Shown here: one piece after another, positions 7,481-16,208 of the stretch
Layout of the letters: each line of letters starts with the position of its first letter
How positions within the stretch are numbered: position 1 is the first letter of the stretch
Source of the DNA: Saccharospirillum sp.
GTDB taxonomy: Bacteria > Pseudomonadota > Gammaproteobacteria > Pseudomonadales > Natronospirillaceae
Length of the DNA stretch: 64,000 bases
Reading direction: 5' to 3'
Assembly: GCA_022565595.1 (NCBI GenBank)
Contig: JAIUML010000009.1
Span: 106,144-170,143, forward strand
Translations under genes and position numbers: made by a program
The notes under the pieces: generated by a model
What the model was told of the DNA's origin: nothing
Databases searched by the model: none
What the model saw: only the letters and a program-made list of their open reading frames with translations

Positions 7481-9760
7481 TCAGATCAACCCCTCGTCTC
7501 GTTCGGCCAGGCGCAGTAATTGATCACGCCCTGCCAGATAGGGTAGCGGCCATTGCTGTTCTGTGTTGCCGATTTTGGCGGCGGCGTGCAGGGTCCAATA
7601 GGGGTCTGCCAAATGCGGCCTTGCCAAACAAACGAGGTCTGCACGCCCGGCCATCAGAATCGAATTGACGTGGTCCGGGTCGTAGACATTGCCGACCGCC
7701 ATGGTCGGAATACCGACTTCGTTGCGAATGCGGTCGGCAAAGGGTGTCTGGAACATCCGACCGTATTGTGGTTTGGCTTGGGTAGAGGTCTGACCGGCCG
7801 AAACATCGACGATGTCGACGCCCGCATCGGCCAGCATCTGAGCGATTTTGACGGCTTCTCCTGGGGTGACTCCCTCATCACCCACCCAGTCATGAGCGGA
7901 TATTCTCACCGACAGGGGCTTGTGTGCTGGCCAGATGGCACGCACTGCCGCAAAAACCTCCAGTGGGTAGCGCATCCTGTTTTCCAGGCTGCCGCCGTAT
8001 TCATCGGTCCGTTTATTGGTCAGTGGAGTGATAAAGCTTGAAAGCAGATAACCGTGGGCAAAATGCAGCTCCAGCATGTCGAAACCAGCCGCATCTGCGC
8101 GTTCTGTGGATTTGACAAATTGCGCTGTTACCTGGCGCATGTCCTCGGCATCCATGGCTTTGGGCACCGCATTGCGTTCCGACCAGGGCACGGCCGAGGC
8201 TGCCAGCAAAGGCCAGTTGCTCTCCAGCAAGGGTTGATCCATGCCTTCCCAGCCCAGTTGCGTAGAGCCTTTGGCGCCACTGTGACCTAGCTGAATGCAG
8301 GCTTTGGCACTGGTTTCTTCGTGGATAAAGTTCACCAGTCGCTGCCAGGCCGCCTGTTGTTCGTCGGTATAGAGGCCCGGACATCCGGGTGTGATGCGGC
8401 CCTCCGGGCTGACGCAGGTCATCTCGGTGTAAACCAGTCCAGCACCGCCCTTGGCGCGCTCGGCGTAATGCACAAAATGCCAGTCGGTCGGGCAGCCATC
8501 CTTTGCCTTGTACTGCGCCATGGGAGACACAACGATGCGATTCTTTAACCTCATATCCCTTAAAGCGTAAGGCGCAAACATGGGCGCTGCGTTGCTGCCC
8601 TTGTTTCCGGCCTGATCCTGAAACCAGGCCTCTGCACTGCTCAACCATTTCGGGTCACGCAGGCGCAGGTTCTCGTGGCTGATGCGCTGCGAACGGGTGA
8701 GCAAGGCATAGTTGAACTGCACCGGGTCCAGATCCAGGTAGCGTTCCACCTGCTCGAACCACTCGGTGGAGTTGCGCGCTGCCGATTGCAGCCGCAATAC
8801 CTGAAGCCGTCGCTCTTCTTCATAGCGAGCAAAGGCCGCTGGCAGTGAGTCTTCACTTTCAATGTATTCGGCCAGAGCAATGGCGCTTTCCAGCGCCAGT
8901 TTGGTGCCGGAACCGATGGAGAAGTGGGCTGTCGCCGCCGCGTCGCCCATCAACACCACATTGTTGTGGCTCCAGCGCTTGCACAATACACGCGGGAAAT
9001 TGATCCAGGCCGAGCCACGAATATGGCGTGCGTTGGTCATCAGACTATGGCCGCCGAGGTGGTCGGCAAATATCCGCTCGCAGGTCGCGATGGATTCATC
9101 CTGACTCATCTCGCCAAAACCAAAGGCATTCCAGGTCGCTTCACTGCACTCGACAATAAAAGTCGCCGTATCGTCGTCAAACTGATAGGCGTGTGCCCAC
9201 ACCCAGCCATGCTCGGTGCGTTCAAAAATAAAGGTAAAGGCATCGTCGAATTTCTGCCGGGTGCCCAGCCAGACGAATTTGCAGGCGCGCATATCGATGT
9301 CCGGCTCGAACTGATCGGCGTAGTGAGTGCGGACTTTGGAGTTGATGCCATCGGACGCGACGACCAGATCGTAGTCGGCACTGAACTGCTCTATGTCACT
9401 GATGTCGGTTTCGAACATCAGCTCAACACCCAGCTCCCGAGCTCGCTCTTGCAGCAGCACCAGCAGCTGTCGACGACCAATGCCACAGAAACCATGGCCG
9501 GTAGAGAGAGTGCGCACGCCATTGTGAACAACGGCAATGTCATCCCAATAAGCAAAGTGCTCGCGAATGCGTTCGGCGCTGGGCTCGTCGTTGGCGGCGA
9601 GGTTGTCGAGTGTCTCATCCGAGAGCACCACACCCCAGCCAAAGGTATCGTTGGGGCGGTTGCGCTCGATGACGACAATGTCATGTTCCGGATTGCGCAG
9701 TTTGGCGCTGATGGCAAAGTAGAGTCCGGCAGGGCCACCGCCAAGACAAGCAATTTTCAT
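7481..9760 (-). CDS. Bifunctional FAD monooxygenase / Old-Yellow-Enzyme-like reductase, probable 2-aminobenzoyl-CoA monooxygenase/reductase
   Basis: A natural fusion of 759 residues. Residues 1-385 form a class A flavin monooxygenase: GGGPAGLY (7-14) binds FAD and [14 protein letters not shown] (272-285) is the second FAD motif, like salicylate hydroxylases. Residues from about 393 form an Old Yellow Enzyme barrel with FMN, shown by [37 protein letters not shown] and [14 protein letters not shown]. This architecture and length match the 2-aminobenzoyl-CoA monooxygenase/reductase of Azoarcus evansii, which hydroxylates and then reduces the ring of anthraniloyl-CoA. Databases often name relatives salicylyl-CoA 5-hydroxylase, so that substrate is the main alternative. 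It is the first gene of the run and has the operator-like repeats upstream. Confidence 0.9.
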   Translation of the reverse strand: MKIACLGGGPAGLYFAISAKLRNPEHDIVVIERNRPNDTFGWGVVLSDETLDNLAANDEPSAERIREHFAYWDDIAVVHNGVRTLSTGHGFCGIGRRQLLVLLQERARELGVELMFETDISDIEQFSADYDLVVASDGINSKVRTHYADQFEPDIDMRACKFVWLGTRQKFDDAFTFIFERTEHGWVWAHAYQFDDDTATFIVECSEATWNAFGFGEMSQDESIATCERIFADHLGGHSLMTNARHIRGSAWINFPRVLCKRWSHNNVVLMGDAAATAHFSIGSGTKLALESAIALAEYIESEDSLPAAFARYEEERRLQVLRLQSAARNSTEWFEQVERYLDLDPVQFNYALLTRSQRISHENLRLRDPKWLSSAEAWFQDQAGNKGSNAAPMFAPYALRDMRLKNRIVVSPMAQYKAKDGCPTDWHFVHYAERAKGGAGLVYTEMTCVSPEGRITPGCPGLYTDEQQAAWQRLVNFIHEETSAKACIQLGHSGAKGSTQLGWEGMDQPLLESNWPLLAASAVPWSERNAVPKAMDAEDMRQVTAQFVKSTERADAAGFDMLELHFAHGYLLSSFITPLTNKRTDEYGGSLENRMRYPLEVFAAVRAIWPAHKPLSVRISAHDWVGDEGVTPGEAVKIAQMLADAGVDIVDVSAGQTSTQAKPQYGRMFQTPFADRIRNEVGIPTMAVGNVYDPDHVNSILMAGRADLVCLARPHLADPYWTLHAAAKIGNTEQQWPLPYLAGRDQLLRLAERDEGLI

Positions 9761-9819
9761 TATTCTGTTACCTTGTCATTGCTGTTGTTTCACACCAATC
9801 TAGACCTCTAACCAAACTA

Positions 9820-9847
9820 TTTCAAGCATAAAGTTTCAAGCTTGAAG
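9820..9847. promoter_or_regulatory. Tandem TTTCAAGC operator-like sites in the divergent promoter region
   Basis: Two adjacent 14-bp near-repeats, TTTCAAGCATAAAG and TTTCAAGCTTGAAG (12 of 14 identical). The second contains the perfect palindrome TTCAAGCTTGAA at 9835-9846. They lie 60-87 bp before the monooxygenase/reductase start and about 200 bp before the divergent hydrolase. MarR-family repressors bind palindromes of this size, and one is encoded in the operon. Confidence 0.55.
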
Positions 9848-10046
9848 TAATTACTATTAAACTCCGGGTTTGCTGTACCGGTTAGACTGGGTATTGATGG
9901 TGTTTGTGCACTCGGTCGGGTATGGCTAGCCGGCAGCAGACAGGGGTTTAAATGGACGAGCCAAAACACATCGCTCTATTACGAATCGAGGATTCCCATG
10001 GTACCGTTGGGCTTTCAATTTTTCTGACCAGGCGGAACTCACCACG

Positions 10047-10925
10047 ATGAAACTCTATAAGGATTTTACCTCCCAGGAAGCCATAGACGCCCAGTATGAC
10101 CCCATGCAGGGGCGGGACCCCAAGGGGGTATTGGAGCAGTTTGTCGAGAAAACCAGGCTGACCCGAGAGGCCATCCGTCATCGCTCGGATCTGCGTTATG
10201 GCCCGACCCTGACCGAATATCTGGATTATTACCCGGCCAGCATCTCGGATGCTCCGTTGCATGTGTTCTTTCATGGCGGCTATTGGCGCTCTCTCAGCGC
10301 CCGTCACTTCGGCTATGTGGCCCAGGGGCTGGTTGAGCAGAACATCAATGTCGCCATTATCAACTACGAACTGTGCCCTAAAGTGACCATTGGCGAGATT
10401 GTGCGCCAATGTCGTGCCAGCCTGGCCTGGCTGCAAACCCACGCCGACGATCTCAAGTTCAACCCGGAGGCGATGACGCTATCCGGCCATTCGGCTGGTG
10501 GCCATCTGGTAGCGATGATGCTCGCAACCGAGTGGTGGGACGACTATGCCTTGCCGAAAAACATCATCAAGGGCGCCTGTGCCATCAGTGGGCTCTACGA
10601 CCTTTCTCCCTTTCCCTACTCCTGGCTACAACCCAAATTGCAGTTGACCGGGCGGGATGTGCGGCAATACAGCCCGGTGTTTAACCCGGTCGAGGTCAAC
10701 TCGCCAGTGATTCTGGCCGTGGGCAGCCAGGAAAGTGAGGAATTTCATCAACAGCAGGCGGAGTATCGTCGTTGCCTTCAGCAGCAGCACCCAACCCAGA
10801 CGGTTCAGGTGCTGAATGTCCTGGGTGCCGACCATTTCAGCATACTGGACGGATTTCAGCAGGGTGAAGGGGAATTGTTTCAGGCGGTATTAAAGCTCGC
10901 CAAGTGCGCAATGCCAAGAAAGTAA
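10047..10925 (+). CDS. Alpha/beta hydrolase, kynurenine formamidase (arylformamidase)-like
   Basis: Cytoplasmic alpha/beta hydrolase, 292 residues. HGGYW (76-80) is the oxyanion motif typical of eukaryote-type N-formylkynurenine formamidases. The nucleophile is Ser149 in GHSAGGH and the catalytic His is at about 263 (ADHF). At the acid position (VGSQESEEFHQQ) I see Glu229 where relatives have Asp. The likely reaction is N-formylkynurenine to kynurenine plus formate. Kynureninase would then yield anthranilate, the presumed substrate of the divergent operon, which supports the assignment. Neither tryptophan dioxygenase nor kynureninase lies in this window. A GGCGGA sequence lies upstream of the ATG. 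Confidence 0.75.
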   Translation: MKLYKDFTSQEAIDAQYDPMQGRDPKGVLEQFVEKTRLTREAIRHRSDLRYGPTLTEYLDYYPASISDAPLHVFFHGGYWRSLSARHFGYVAQGLVEQNINVAIINYELCPKVTIGEIVRQCRASLAWLQTHADDLKFNPEAMTLSGHSAGGHLVAMMLATEWWDDYALPKNIIKGACAISGLYDLSPFPYSWLQPKLQLTGRDVRQYSPVFNPVEVNSPVILAVGSQESEEFHQQQAEYRRCLQQQHPTQTVQVLNVLGADHFSILDGFQQGEGELFQAVLKLAKCAMPRK

Positions 10926-11059
10926 CGTAAAGGTGACCTGGAATTATTGATATGCACCCTATGTATTAACATTCTGATGGAAACAGGGTAGGGTCTGGCA
11001 CCGTCCGAAACTGCCTTTAGAGCAGTCGTCCACCTCCGGCCAGAAGAGACTCTCTGAAT

Positions 11060-11842
11060 ATGAAACTGCCCGCCATAATTGCAATTGTTGTGCTCGTAGT
11101 CGCCATTGGCGGCGGGGGCGCCTGGTATTACTATGAAAACCGCGTACCCGAGATAGACATGGATGTGGTTCGTATTGGGGTCGATATTCCTTACCCCCCC
11201 TATTCCTTCAGAAACAACAACGGGGAACTGACCGGCTTTGAAATTGATCTGGGTAACGCTGTCTGTGCTCGATTGCAGGTTCAGTGTGAGTGGGTCGTGG
11301 TCGACTGGGACGACATCATTCCCAATTTGTTGAACAATCAGTACGATGCGATCATGTCTTCCATGACCGTCACAGCGGATCGTCGCCGCGTAGTGGACTT
11401 TGGCAAACCTTACTATTCGACCCCTTCAGTCATGTTCGTACGCAATGATTCCGGCATCGACTCGGACAGCCGTGGCGCCCTTGCCAATCGACGAATTGGT
11501 GTGATCGGTGGGACGACACAGCACGACCATGTGGTGTCCAACTATGGAAACTCGGAAATCGTTACCTTTCAGAATGCGACTGAGGCTGCAGCGGCCATGT
11601 ATGCTGGGCAGGTTGACGCGTTGTTCAGCGATTACCCACAGTGGGAGCAGGAGTTCATGCTGTCGGGCGATTACAAGGTCATTGGCCGTCCACAACAGTT
11701 GGGCTCAGGCGTTGCCATGGCCTTCCGGCCCGGAGAAACCGACTTGAGACGCTTCTTTGATATGGGGCTGGACCAGTTGAAATCTGATGGCACCTACACA
11801 CGCATCCGCAAGAACTACTTGTTCTTTGATGTCATGATGTAA
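11060..11842 (+). CDS. Transporter substrate-binding domain protein (amino-acid SBP family 3), membrane-anchored
   Basis: A family-3 solute-binding protein of 260 residues, similar to ArtI/HisJ-type basic or polar amino-acid binders. RIGVDIPYPPYSF, GFEIDLGNAVCARL and MTVTADRRRVVDFGKPY are the standard ligand-binding segments. The N-terminus is one hydrophobic helix (about 4-22) followed by WYYYENR without a clear cleavage site, so it may stay anchored in the inner membrane. No permease or ATPase gene is adjacent. It could be an orphan importer subunit or a sensor-type binding protein. Confidence 0.85.
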   Translation: MKLPAIIAIVVLVVAIGGGGAWYYYENRVPEIDMDVVRIGVDIPYPPYSFRNNNGELTGFEIDLGNAVCARLQVQCEWVVVDWDDIIPNLLNNQYDAIMSSMTVTADRRRVVDFGKPYYSTPSVMFVRNDSGIDSDSRGALANRRIGVIGGTTQHDHVVSNYGNSEIVTFQNATEAAAAMYAGQVDALFSDYPQWEQEFMLSGDYKVIGRPQQLGSGVAMAFRPGETDLRRFFDMGLDQLKSDGTYTRIRKNYLFFDVMM

Positions 11843-11847
11843 GTGAG

Positions 11848-11872
11848 TGCCCCGCCCATAGCTGGCGGGGCA
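11848..11872. terminator. Bidirectional terminator-like hairpin between convergent genes
   Basis: A 9-bp GC-rich stem, TGCCCCGCC / GGCGGGGCA, with a 7-base loop, placed between two convergent stop codons. There is no long T-run on either side, so it is an inferred rather than a textbook intrinsic terminator. Confidence 0.6.
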
Positions 11873-11880
11873 GAGGCATT

Positions 11881-12999
11881 TCATGCTGGCCTTAAGCGCA
11901 GCAAGCGACCACTATCGGTCGAAAGGTAAAGCCAGCCCTGGTGGTCTACCGCCAGGGCCCTGATGCGTTCACCCACGGCTTCCAGCAAACGCTCTTCCGC
12001 TACCAGTTCCAGGTTTTCATCGAGCACAATACGATTCAAGTGGGTCAAGACCAGGGCACCATTCAATAAATTGCCTTGCCACTCGGGAAACGCTTCTCCT
12101 CGGTACACAAGCAGACTGCCTGGCGCAATGGACGGGGTGAAAACAACGATCGGGTCTTCCATTTCAGGCAAACTGTCTTCACCAATGCTGATTGGCCCCC
12201 AATACTCCCGGCCCTGGGAGACCTCTGGCCAACCATAATTGAGCCCTGGCTGTATCAAGTTGATCTCATCGCCACCGCGAGGCCCATGTTCATTGGACCA
12301 CAGTCGCTGCTCGACAGAGTCGAAGGCCATACCCTGAGGGTTGCGGTGGCCGTAGGACCAGATCTCATCCCGTACATCCGGGTTGCCGACGAAGGGGTTG
12401 TCTTGCGGAACGCGGCCGTCCAGATGCAAGCGGATAATGGCACCGATGTGATTACTGGTATTCTGCGCTTCATCGCGATCGCCACGGTCTCCGATACCGA
12501 AGTACAGATAGCCATCATCATCGAACGCAATGCGACTGCCAAAATGTTGATTACGTCCTGTGACCGAATCGGACACCAGCAAATCCTGCCAGTCCTCCAG
12601 TTGGTTGTCGGTTAGACGTGCGCGGGCCAGAGTGGTTGCAGCGCCACTGCCCTGGGGCTTGCTGTAGGTAAAATAAAGCCAGTGGCTGTCGTTAAAATCT
12701 GGTGCTATGGCGACGTCGAGCAATCCGCCCTGACCTCGGGCCTCAACCTGTGGCAATCCAGTCACTGTGCGTGACTCGCCGGTCGAGACGTCAACCAGCA
12801 CGGCTTCTCCTGTACGTTGGGTTACAAAGAGCTCCTGTTCGGAAATAAAGCTCAACCCCCAGGGAACGCCTAATCCACTGGCGACTTCCTCCACCTCAAA
12901 GTTCTGGCCCTCACTGGAGCCGCTGGCGACAATCTGGTTTTGTGCTGTCAGGTTTGCAGAAAGCAAAGCGGCAGCACAAAAAGGCAGGAAGTATTTCAT
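11881..12999 (-). CDS. PQQ-dependent soluble aldose sugar dehydrogenase family protein
   Basis: Periplasmic beta-propeller, 372 residues, with a signal peptide ending near LTAQ. Segments GQGGLLDVAIAPDF, HFGSRIAFDDDGYLYFGIGD, YGHRNPQGMAF and NEHGPRGGDEINLI are the hallmarks of the YliI/Asd and soluble glucose dehydrogenase family. The His in HFGSR sits at the catalytic-base position and the acidic loops bind Ca2+ and PQQ. It oxidises aldoses at C1 if PQQ is supplied; no pqq genes are visible here. Monocistronic, converging on the binding-protein gene. Confidence 0.88.
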   Translation of the reverse strand: MKYFLPFCAAALLSANLTAQNQIVASGSSEGQNFEVEEVASGLGVPWGLSFISEQELFVTQRTGEAVLVDVSTGESRTVTGLPQVEARGQGGLLDVAIAPDFNDSHWLYFTYSKPQGSGAATTLARARLTDNQLEDWQDLLVSDSVTGRNQHFGSRIAFDDDGYLYFGIGDRGDRDEAQNTSNHIGAIIRLHLDGRVPQDNPFVGNPDVRDEIWSYGHRNPQGMAFDSVEQRLWSNEHGPRGGDEINLIQPGLNYGWPEVSQGREYWGPISIGEDSLPEMEDPIVVFTPSIAPGSLLVYRGEAFPEWQGNLLNGALVLTHLNRIVLDENLELVAEERLLEAVGERIRALAVDHQGWLYLSTDSGRLLRLRPA

Positions 13000-13083
13000 G
13001 AATGCTTCTCCTTATTGATGCTTGAATGGATTCGTGCCGGTAAATGGGTCAGACTAGTGCAATATTAGAGCCCTGCATAACGC

Positions 13084-14442
13084 ATGAATCGACTTTTCAT
13101 TCTCTTGATACTGTTCGGCAGCCAGATTGGATTGGCCGACTTTTTGCAATTGCCACTTTATGCGGCGCGCCATGGCGAACTGAGCTTTTTGCTGCTGTAC
13201 GCCCTGTTCAAGCTGGTGATCGTATTGCCATTGCTGCACGCAGAGTTGGTTGCTGGAAGGTTGCACCGAGTGATGCCACTCGAGCTTGCTGTTGAGACTC
13301 CTCGAGTCTGGCCGAAGGTGCTTGTTGCGCTGCTGTTTTTAGCGGCATTCCTGACGTTGGCGAGTCACCTGCACAGCAGCAGTTGGGTGCTGGCGATGAC
13401 AGTGGACAGCCTGAATGGAACCCTGACCGATAGTATCGGGTTCAACAGCACGCTTTACTGGTACGAGTTGAGTGCAGATCGGACTCGCTTGATACAGCTC
13501 ATCCTGTTTCAGGGCGCACTGCTGTTTCTGCTTGGCTGGTTCGCATGGCGTGGTGCCGCTCTGGTTTATGCGTTGATACTGCCCGCTTGTGCGCTTTTTG
13601 TGCTTGTCAATTTGCCAGCCCTGTGGAGCCTGTTTACGGGTGCAGAATGGCAGTGGTTACCAGTGAATGAAGAGTCGATTCTGTTGGCGCTGCGTTATGC
13701 ACTGGCGTCGTCCATGGCGGGTTTCATGATCTGGTACCTGGTGGGCAGTTTCCTGCCGGACAGCCTGCCTACCGGGCGTTGGGTGCTGGGTGTGCAACTC
13801 TTTGATATTTTGCTGGGCGTTACCGCTTTGGCGGTTCTGCTGCCAGTCATGGAGGAGGTTGTCGCATCCGCTGCCGATACCGGTCAGGTTTTGCAGGCCC
13901 TGCTGCAATTGGCAATAACCGATAATTCGGGCATCAGGGAGCTGAATGGTTTTCTGTCAATCGCTACCCTGGTCGGCGCTCTGGACAGCCTGCCGTTGTT
14001 GTTATTGTTCAGTTTGCTCTACACCGGTCAGACCAGAAGAGACAGCCTGTTCTTCGCGTTGTTTCTCGCCATACCTGTGGCCAGTCTTTTACTGATATCC
14101 TCACCCAGTCAGTTGTCTCTCAGTTGGTTTGGCTGGCCTTTGTCGACCGTTTTCTCCGTATTCAGTCTGAACCTGGTAACACCACTGCTGGCTCTGCTGG
14201 TCGCTATCTGGGTGGGCTGGTTCATCAAACCCAATCAGGTGCTGAAGCAGGTTAACCCGAAGACGGGTGCGCGTTACTGGGCCTGGCGGTTATCATTGAA
14301 GTTTGTGATTCCGATAGCGCTTGCGTTAACATTCGCGCGCGCTTCACTGGGTCTGGTTCAGGTCACCGCTTTGGATGTCCTGCTGGTAGCACTGCTGCTG
14401 GTCCTTGTCTGGCAGGGTGTGCGCTGGGTTCGGGCGCTCTGA
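13084..14442 (+). CDS. Polytopic membrane protein, divergent sodium:neurotransmitter symporter (NSS/SNF) family member
   Basis: An inner-membrane protein of 452 residues with about 10-12 hydrophobic segments. The N-terminal FGSQIGLADFLQLPLYAARHG aligns with the first helix of LeuT-type NSS transporters ([20 protein letters not shown] in LeuT). The GLxxFLxxP..AAxxG frame is kept, but the sodium-binding Asn is replaced by Asp and the gating Arg by Gln. The following PLLHAELVAGR also matches the family. The rest is poorly conserved, so substrate and even transport activity are uncertain. It lies directly upstream of ratA, where smpB sits in related genomes as I recall them. A divergent promoter shared with the sugar dehydrogenase is likely in the 84-bp gap. 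Confidence 0.65.
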   Translation: MNRLFILLILFGSQIGLADFLQLPLYAARHGELSFLLLYALFKLVIVLPLLHAELVAGRLHRVMPLELAVETPRVWPKVLVALLFLAAFLTLASHLHSSSWVLAMTVDSLNGTLTDSIGFNSTLYWYELSADRTRLIQLILFQGALLFLLGWFAWRGAALVYALILPACALFVLVNLPALWSLFTGAEWQWLPVNEESILLALRYALASSMAGFMIWYLVGSFLPDSLPTGRWVLGVQLFDILLGVTALAVLLPVMEEVVASAADTGQVLQALLQLAITDNSGIRELNGFLSIATLVGALDSLPLLLLFSLLYTGQTRRDSLFFALFLAIPVASLLLISSPSQLSLSWFGWPLSTVFSVFSLNLVTPLLALLVAIWVGWFIKPNQVLKQVNPKTGARYWAWRLSLKFVIPIALALTFARASLGLVQVTALDVLLVALLLVLVWQGVRWVRAL

Positions 14443-14482
14443 TCAGGCCGTTCGCCCATCACTGACTATGTAGTAAGGCAAT

Positions 14483-14917
14483 ATGACCAAAATCCATCGT
14501 TCAGCCATCGTTCCACGCAGCGTAGAGACGTTGTACCGATTGATTAACGATGTCGAATCCTATCCGGAGTTTCTCGATGGCGTCATTGCCGGGCGCGTTC
14601 TGGAGTCCAGTGATACCGAGATGGTCGGGCAAATGGTGATTCGCAAGGCAGGCATAGAGCGAACGCTAACCACACGCAACCGCTTGACGCCCCCTGTACG
14701 CATTGAATTGACGCTGGTCGATGGACCGCTTAAATCGCTGACCGGTGTCTGGCAGTTGGCGCCTCTGGGAGAATCCGGCTGCAAAGTGACGCTGGACCTT
14801 CAGTTTCAAACCTCTGGCAAGTTGACGGCATTGGCCTTTGGGCCGATTTTCAGGCAGTTGGCTGATCAGATGGTGGGGGCTTTCGTCAAACGCGCCAATG
14901 AGTCGAGTTCGAGCTGA
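14483..14917 (+). CDS. ratA: RatA/COQ10-like SRPBCC (START-domain) protein
   Basis: A small cytoplasmic START-fold protein, 144 residues, as in the RatA/YfjG family. VPRSVETLYRLINDVESYPEFLDGV is split here by the typical pattern of an N-terminal strand, then a helix with YPEFL; it ends with FGPIFRQLADQMVGAFVKRA. The family is annotated in Escherichia coli as a ribosome-association toxin, and is also related to ubiquinone-binding COQ10 proteins; which role holds here is unknown. It is followed after 7 bases by rnfH, the usual pairing. Confidence 0.85.
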   Translation: MTKIHRSAIVPRSVETLYRLINDVESYPEFLDGVIAGRVLESSDTEMVGQMVIRKAGIERTLTTRNRLTPPVRIELTLVDGPLKSLTGVWQLAPLGESGCKVTLDLQFQTSGKLTALAFGPIFRQLADQMVGAFVKRANESSSS

Positions 14918-14924
14918 GAACACC

Positions 14925-15230
14925 ATGATCAAAGTTGAAGTGGCTTACGCCACCCCTGAAAAACAGCTGATAATCGAAGTGGACGTTACCGAAGGTGCGA
15001 CCATGACAGAAGCCGTGCGCCTCAGCGGTATCGACCAGGAGTTTCCTGAACTGGATATTCGCGCCACTCCCATGGGCCTTTTTGGTCGTAAAGTCCCCAA
15101 GCCGGATGAGCAGGTTATGCAGCCCGGTGACCGTGTAGAATTGTATCGCCCGCTGCTGATTGACCCCAAGCAGGCCCGGTTGAATCGGGCAGCGAAAACG
15201 ACCAAAACAAAATCTTCGACTTCGGGTTGA
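14925..15230 (+). CDS. rnfH: RnfH/RatB family ubiquitin-fold protein
   Basis: A beta-grasp protein of 101 residues starting at the ATG on 14925-14927 (MIKVEVAYATPEKQ); earlier in-frame starts would overlap ratA. The segments VDVTEGATMTEAVRLSG and RVELYRPLLIDPKQARLNRA are characteristic of the RnfH family. The partner is unknown; the gene is nearly always next to ratA in gammaproteobacteria. It converges on bamE with a 6-bp gap. Confidence 0.9.
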   Translation: MIKVEVAYATPEKQLIIEVDVTEGATMTEAVRLSGIDQEFPELDIRATPMGLFGRKVPKPDEQVMQPGDRVELYRPLLIDPKQARLNRAAKTTKTKSSTSG

Positions 15231-15236
15231 CTATCT

Positions 15237-15542
15237 TTAGCCTTCGGTGATTTGGGTCACTCGACCATTGTCGAAGTCGACAATCAGGTTGCGATACTGG
15301 CCGTCAGCTTCGTAAATCGGGTATATCCATCGATTTTCAGGCGCTTCACCACTGATCATGGGCGTGCCCAGCAAAAAATTGACTTGCTCTGGTGTCATCC
15401 CGGGCTGCAATTGCCGGAGTTGTTCTTCCTTGACGAAATTGCCCTGTTTCAGCTCTGGCTCATAAGGCGTCAGCAGGCTGCATCCAGTCAACATGAAAGC
15501 AAGGGCGAATATGGCGAGGGGGGTAGTACTTTTACGGCTCAA
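15237..15542 (-). CDS. bamE: Outer-membrane assembly lipoprotein BamE (SmpA/OmlA)
   Basis: A lipoprotein subunit of the BAM complex, 101 residues. The lipobox is LTGC with Cys21. The mature domain shows QLQPGMTPEQVNFLLGTPMI and a C-terminal strand DFDNGRVTQI, as expected. The start appears to be a TTG at 15540-15542, since no ATG precedes the signal sequence in frame; a GAGG sequence lies about 11 bases upstream. It is divergent from fur, an arrangement well known in Pseudomonas (omlA-fur). Confidence 0.92.
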   Translation of the reverse strand: MSRKSTTPLAIFALAFMLTGCSLLTPYEPELKQGNFVKEEQLRQLQPGMTPEQVNFLLGTPMISGEAPENRWIYPIYEADGQYRNLIVDFDNGRVTQITEG

Positions 15543-15672
15543 GTCGTTATCATCCTCGAAGTAAAGGGGTTTTGGACAGATGCTCGAACGATGCAGGAGC
15601 GGTCGCTCTTGTTGAGTCGAGATCTGTTAGAATGGCCGAGAGTGTATCATAGAGCGCAATGGAGAATAGACG

Positions 15673-16080
15673 GTGACCTCACAAAATCAGGAACTTAAAA
15701 AAGCTGGGCTGAAAGTAACCCTGCCCAGGCTAAAAATACTGCAAATGTTCGAAGGTAACCCTGATGGCCACCTCAGTGCCGAGGAAGTCTACAAAACGCT
15801 CCAGGATCAGGGTGAAGATGTGGGCCTGGCGACGGTTTATCGGGTATTGACTCAGTTCGAGTCTGCCGGTCTGGTTGCCAAGCACAACTTTGACGGAACA
15901 CACGCCGTCTATGAACTGGCCAGTGACCAACACCACGACCATATGGTTCATATGGAAACGGGAGAAGTGATTGAGTTTGTCGATGACGTCATTGAAAAGC
16001 GTCAGCGTCAAATAGCCGATGAGCATGGTTTTGAGTTGGTAGAGCACAGCCTGGTGCTATATGTTCGCCCTAAAAAATAG
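15673..16080 (+). CDS. fur: Ferric uptake regulator Fur
   Basis: Iron-responsive repressor, 135 residues, with a GTG start (15673-15675) and GGAG upstream. The DNA-binding part has GLKVTLPRLKILQMF and LATVYRVLTQFESAGL; the metal site has QHHDHMVH and later His/Glu residues. The CxxC of Escherichia coli Fur (CLDCG) is replaced by HMETG, as in Pseudomonas Fur, so the structural zinc site of that type is absent. The 130-bp divergent region with bamE should hold both promoters; I did not find a convincing Fur box in it. Confidence 0.95.
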   Translation: MTSQNQELKKAGLKVTLPRLKILQMFEGNPDGHLSAEEVYKTLQDQGEDVGLATVYRVLTQFESAGLVAKHNFDGTHAVYELASDQHHDHMVHMETGEVIEFVDDVIEKRQRQIADEHGFELVEHSLVLYVRPKK

Positions 16081-16208
16081 CCAGCGATGCTCAATAAACC
16101 TTTGTCACAGGTGTCACAGCGTGAACGGGTTCAGGGTTTTACCGGTCAAGTTGTCGTAAACTCAGTGGTCTCAGATCAATTTTGATCGATATGACTCCGA
16201 GGCAGTTC

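Noticed and set aside
15543..15672. Fur box in the bamE-fur divergent region
   Set aside because: I looked for a GATAATGATAATCATTATC-like site and found no convincing match.
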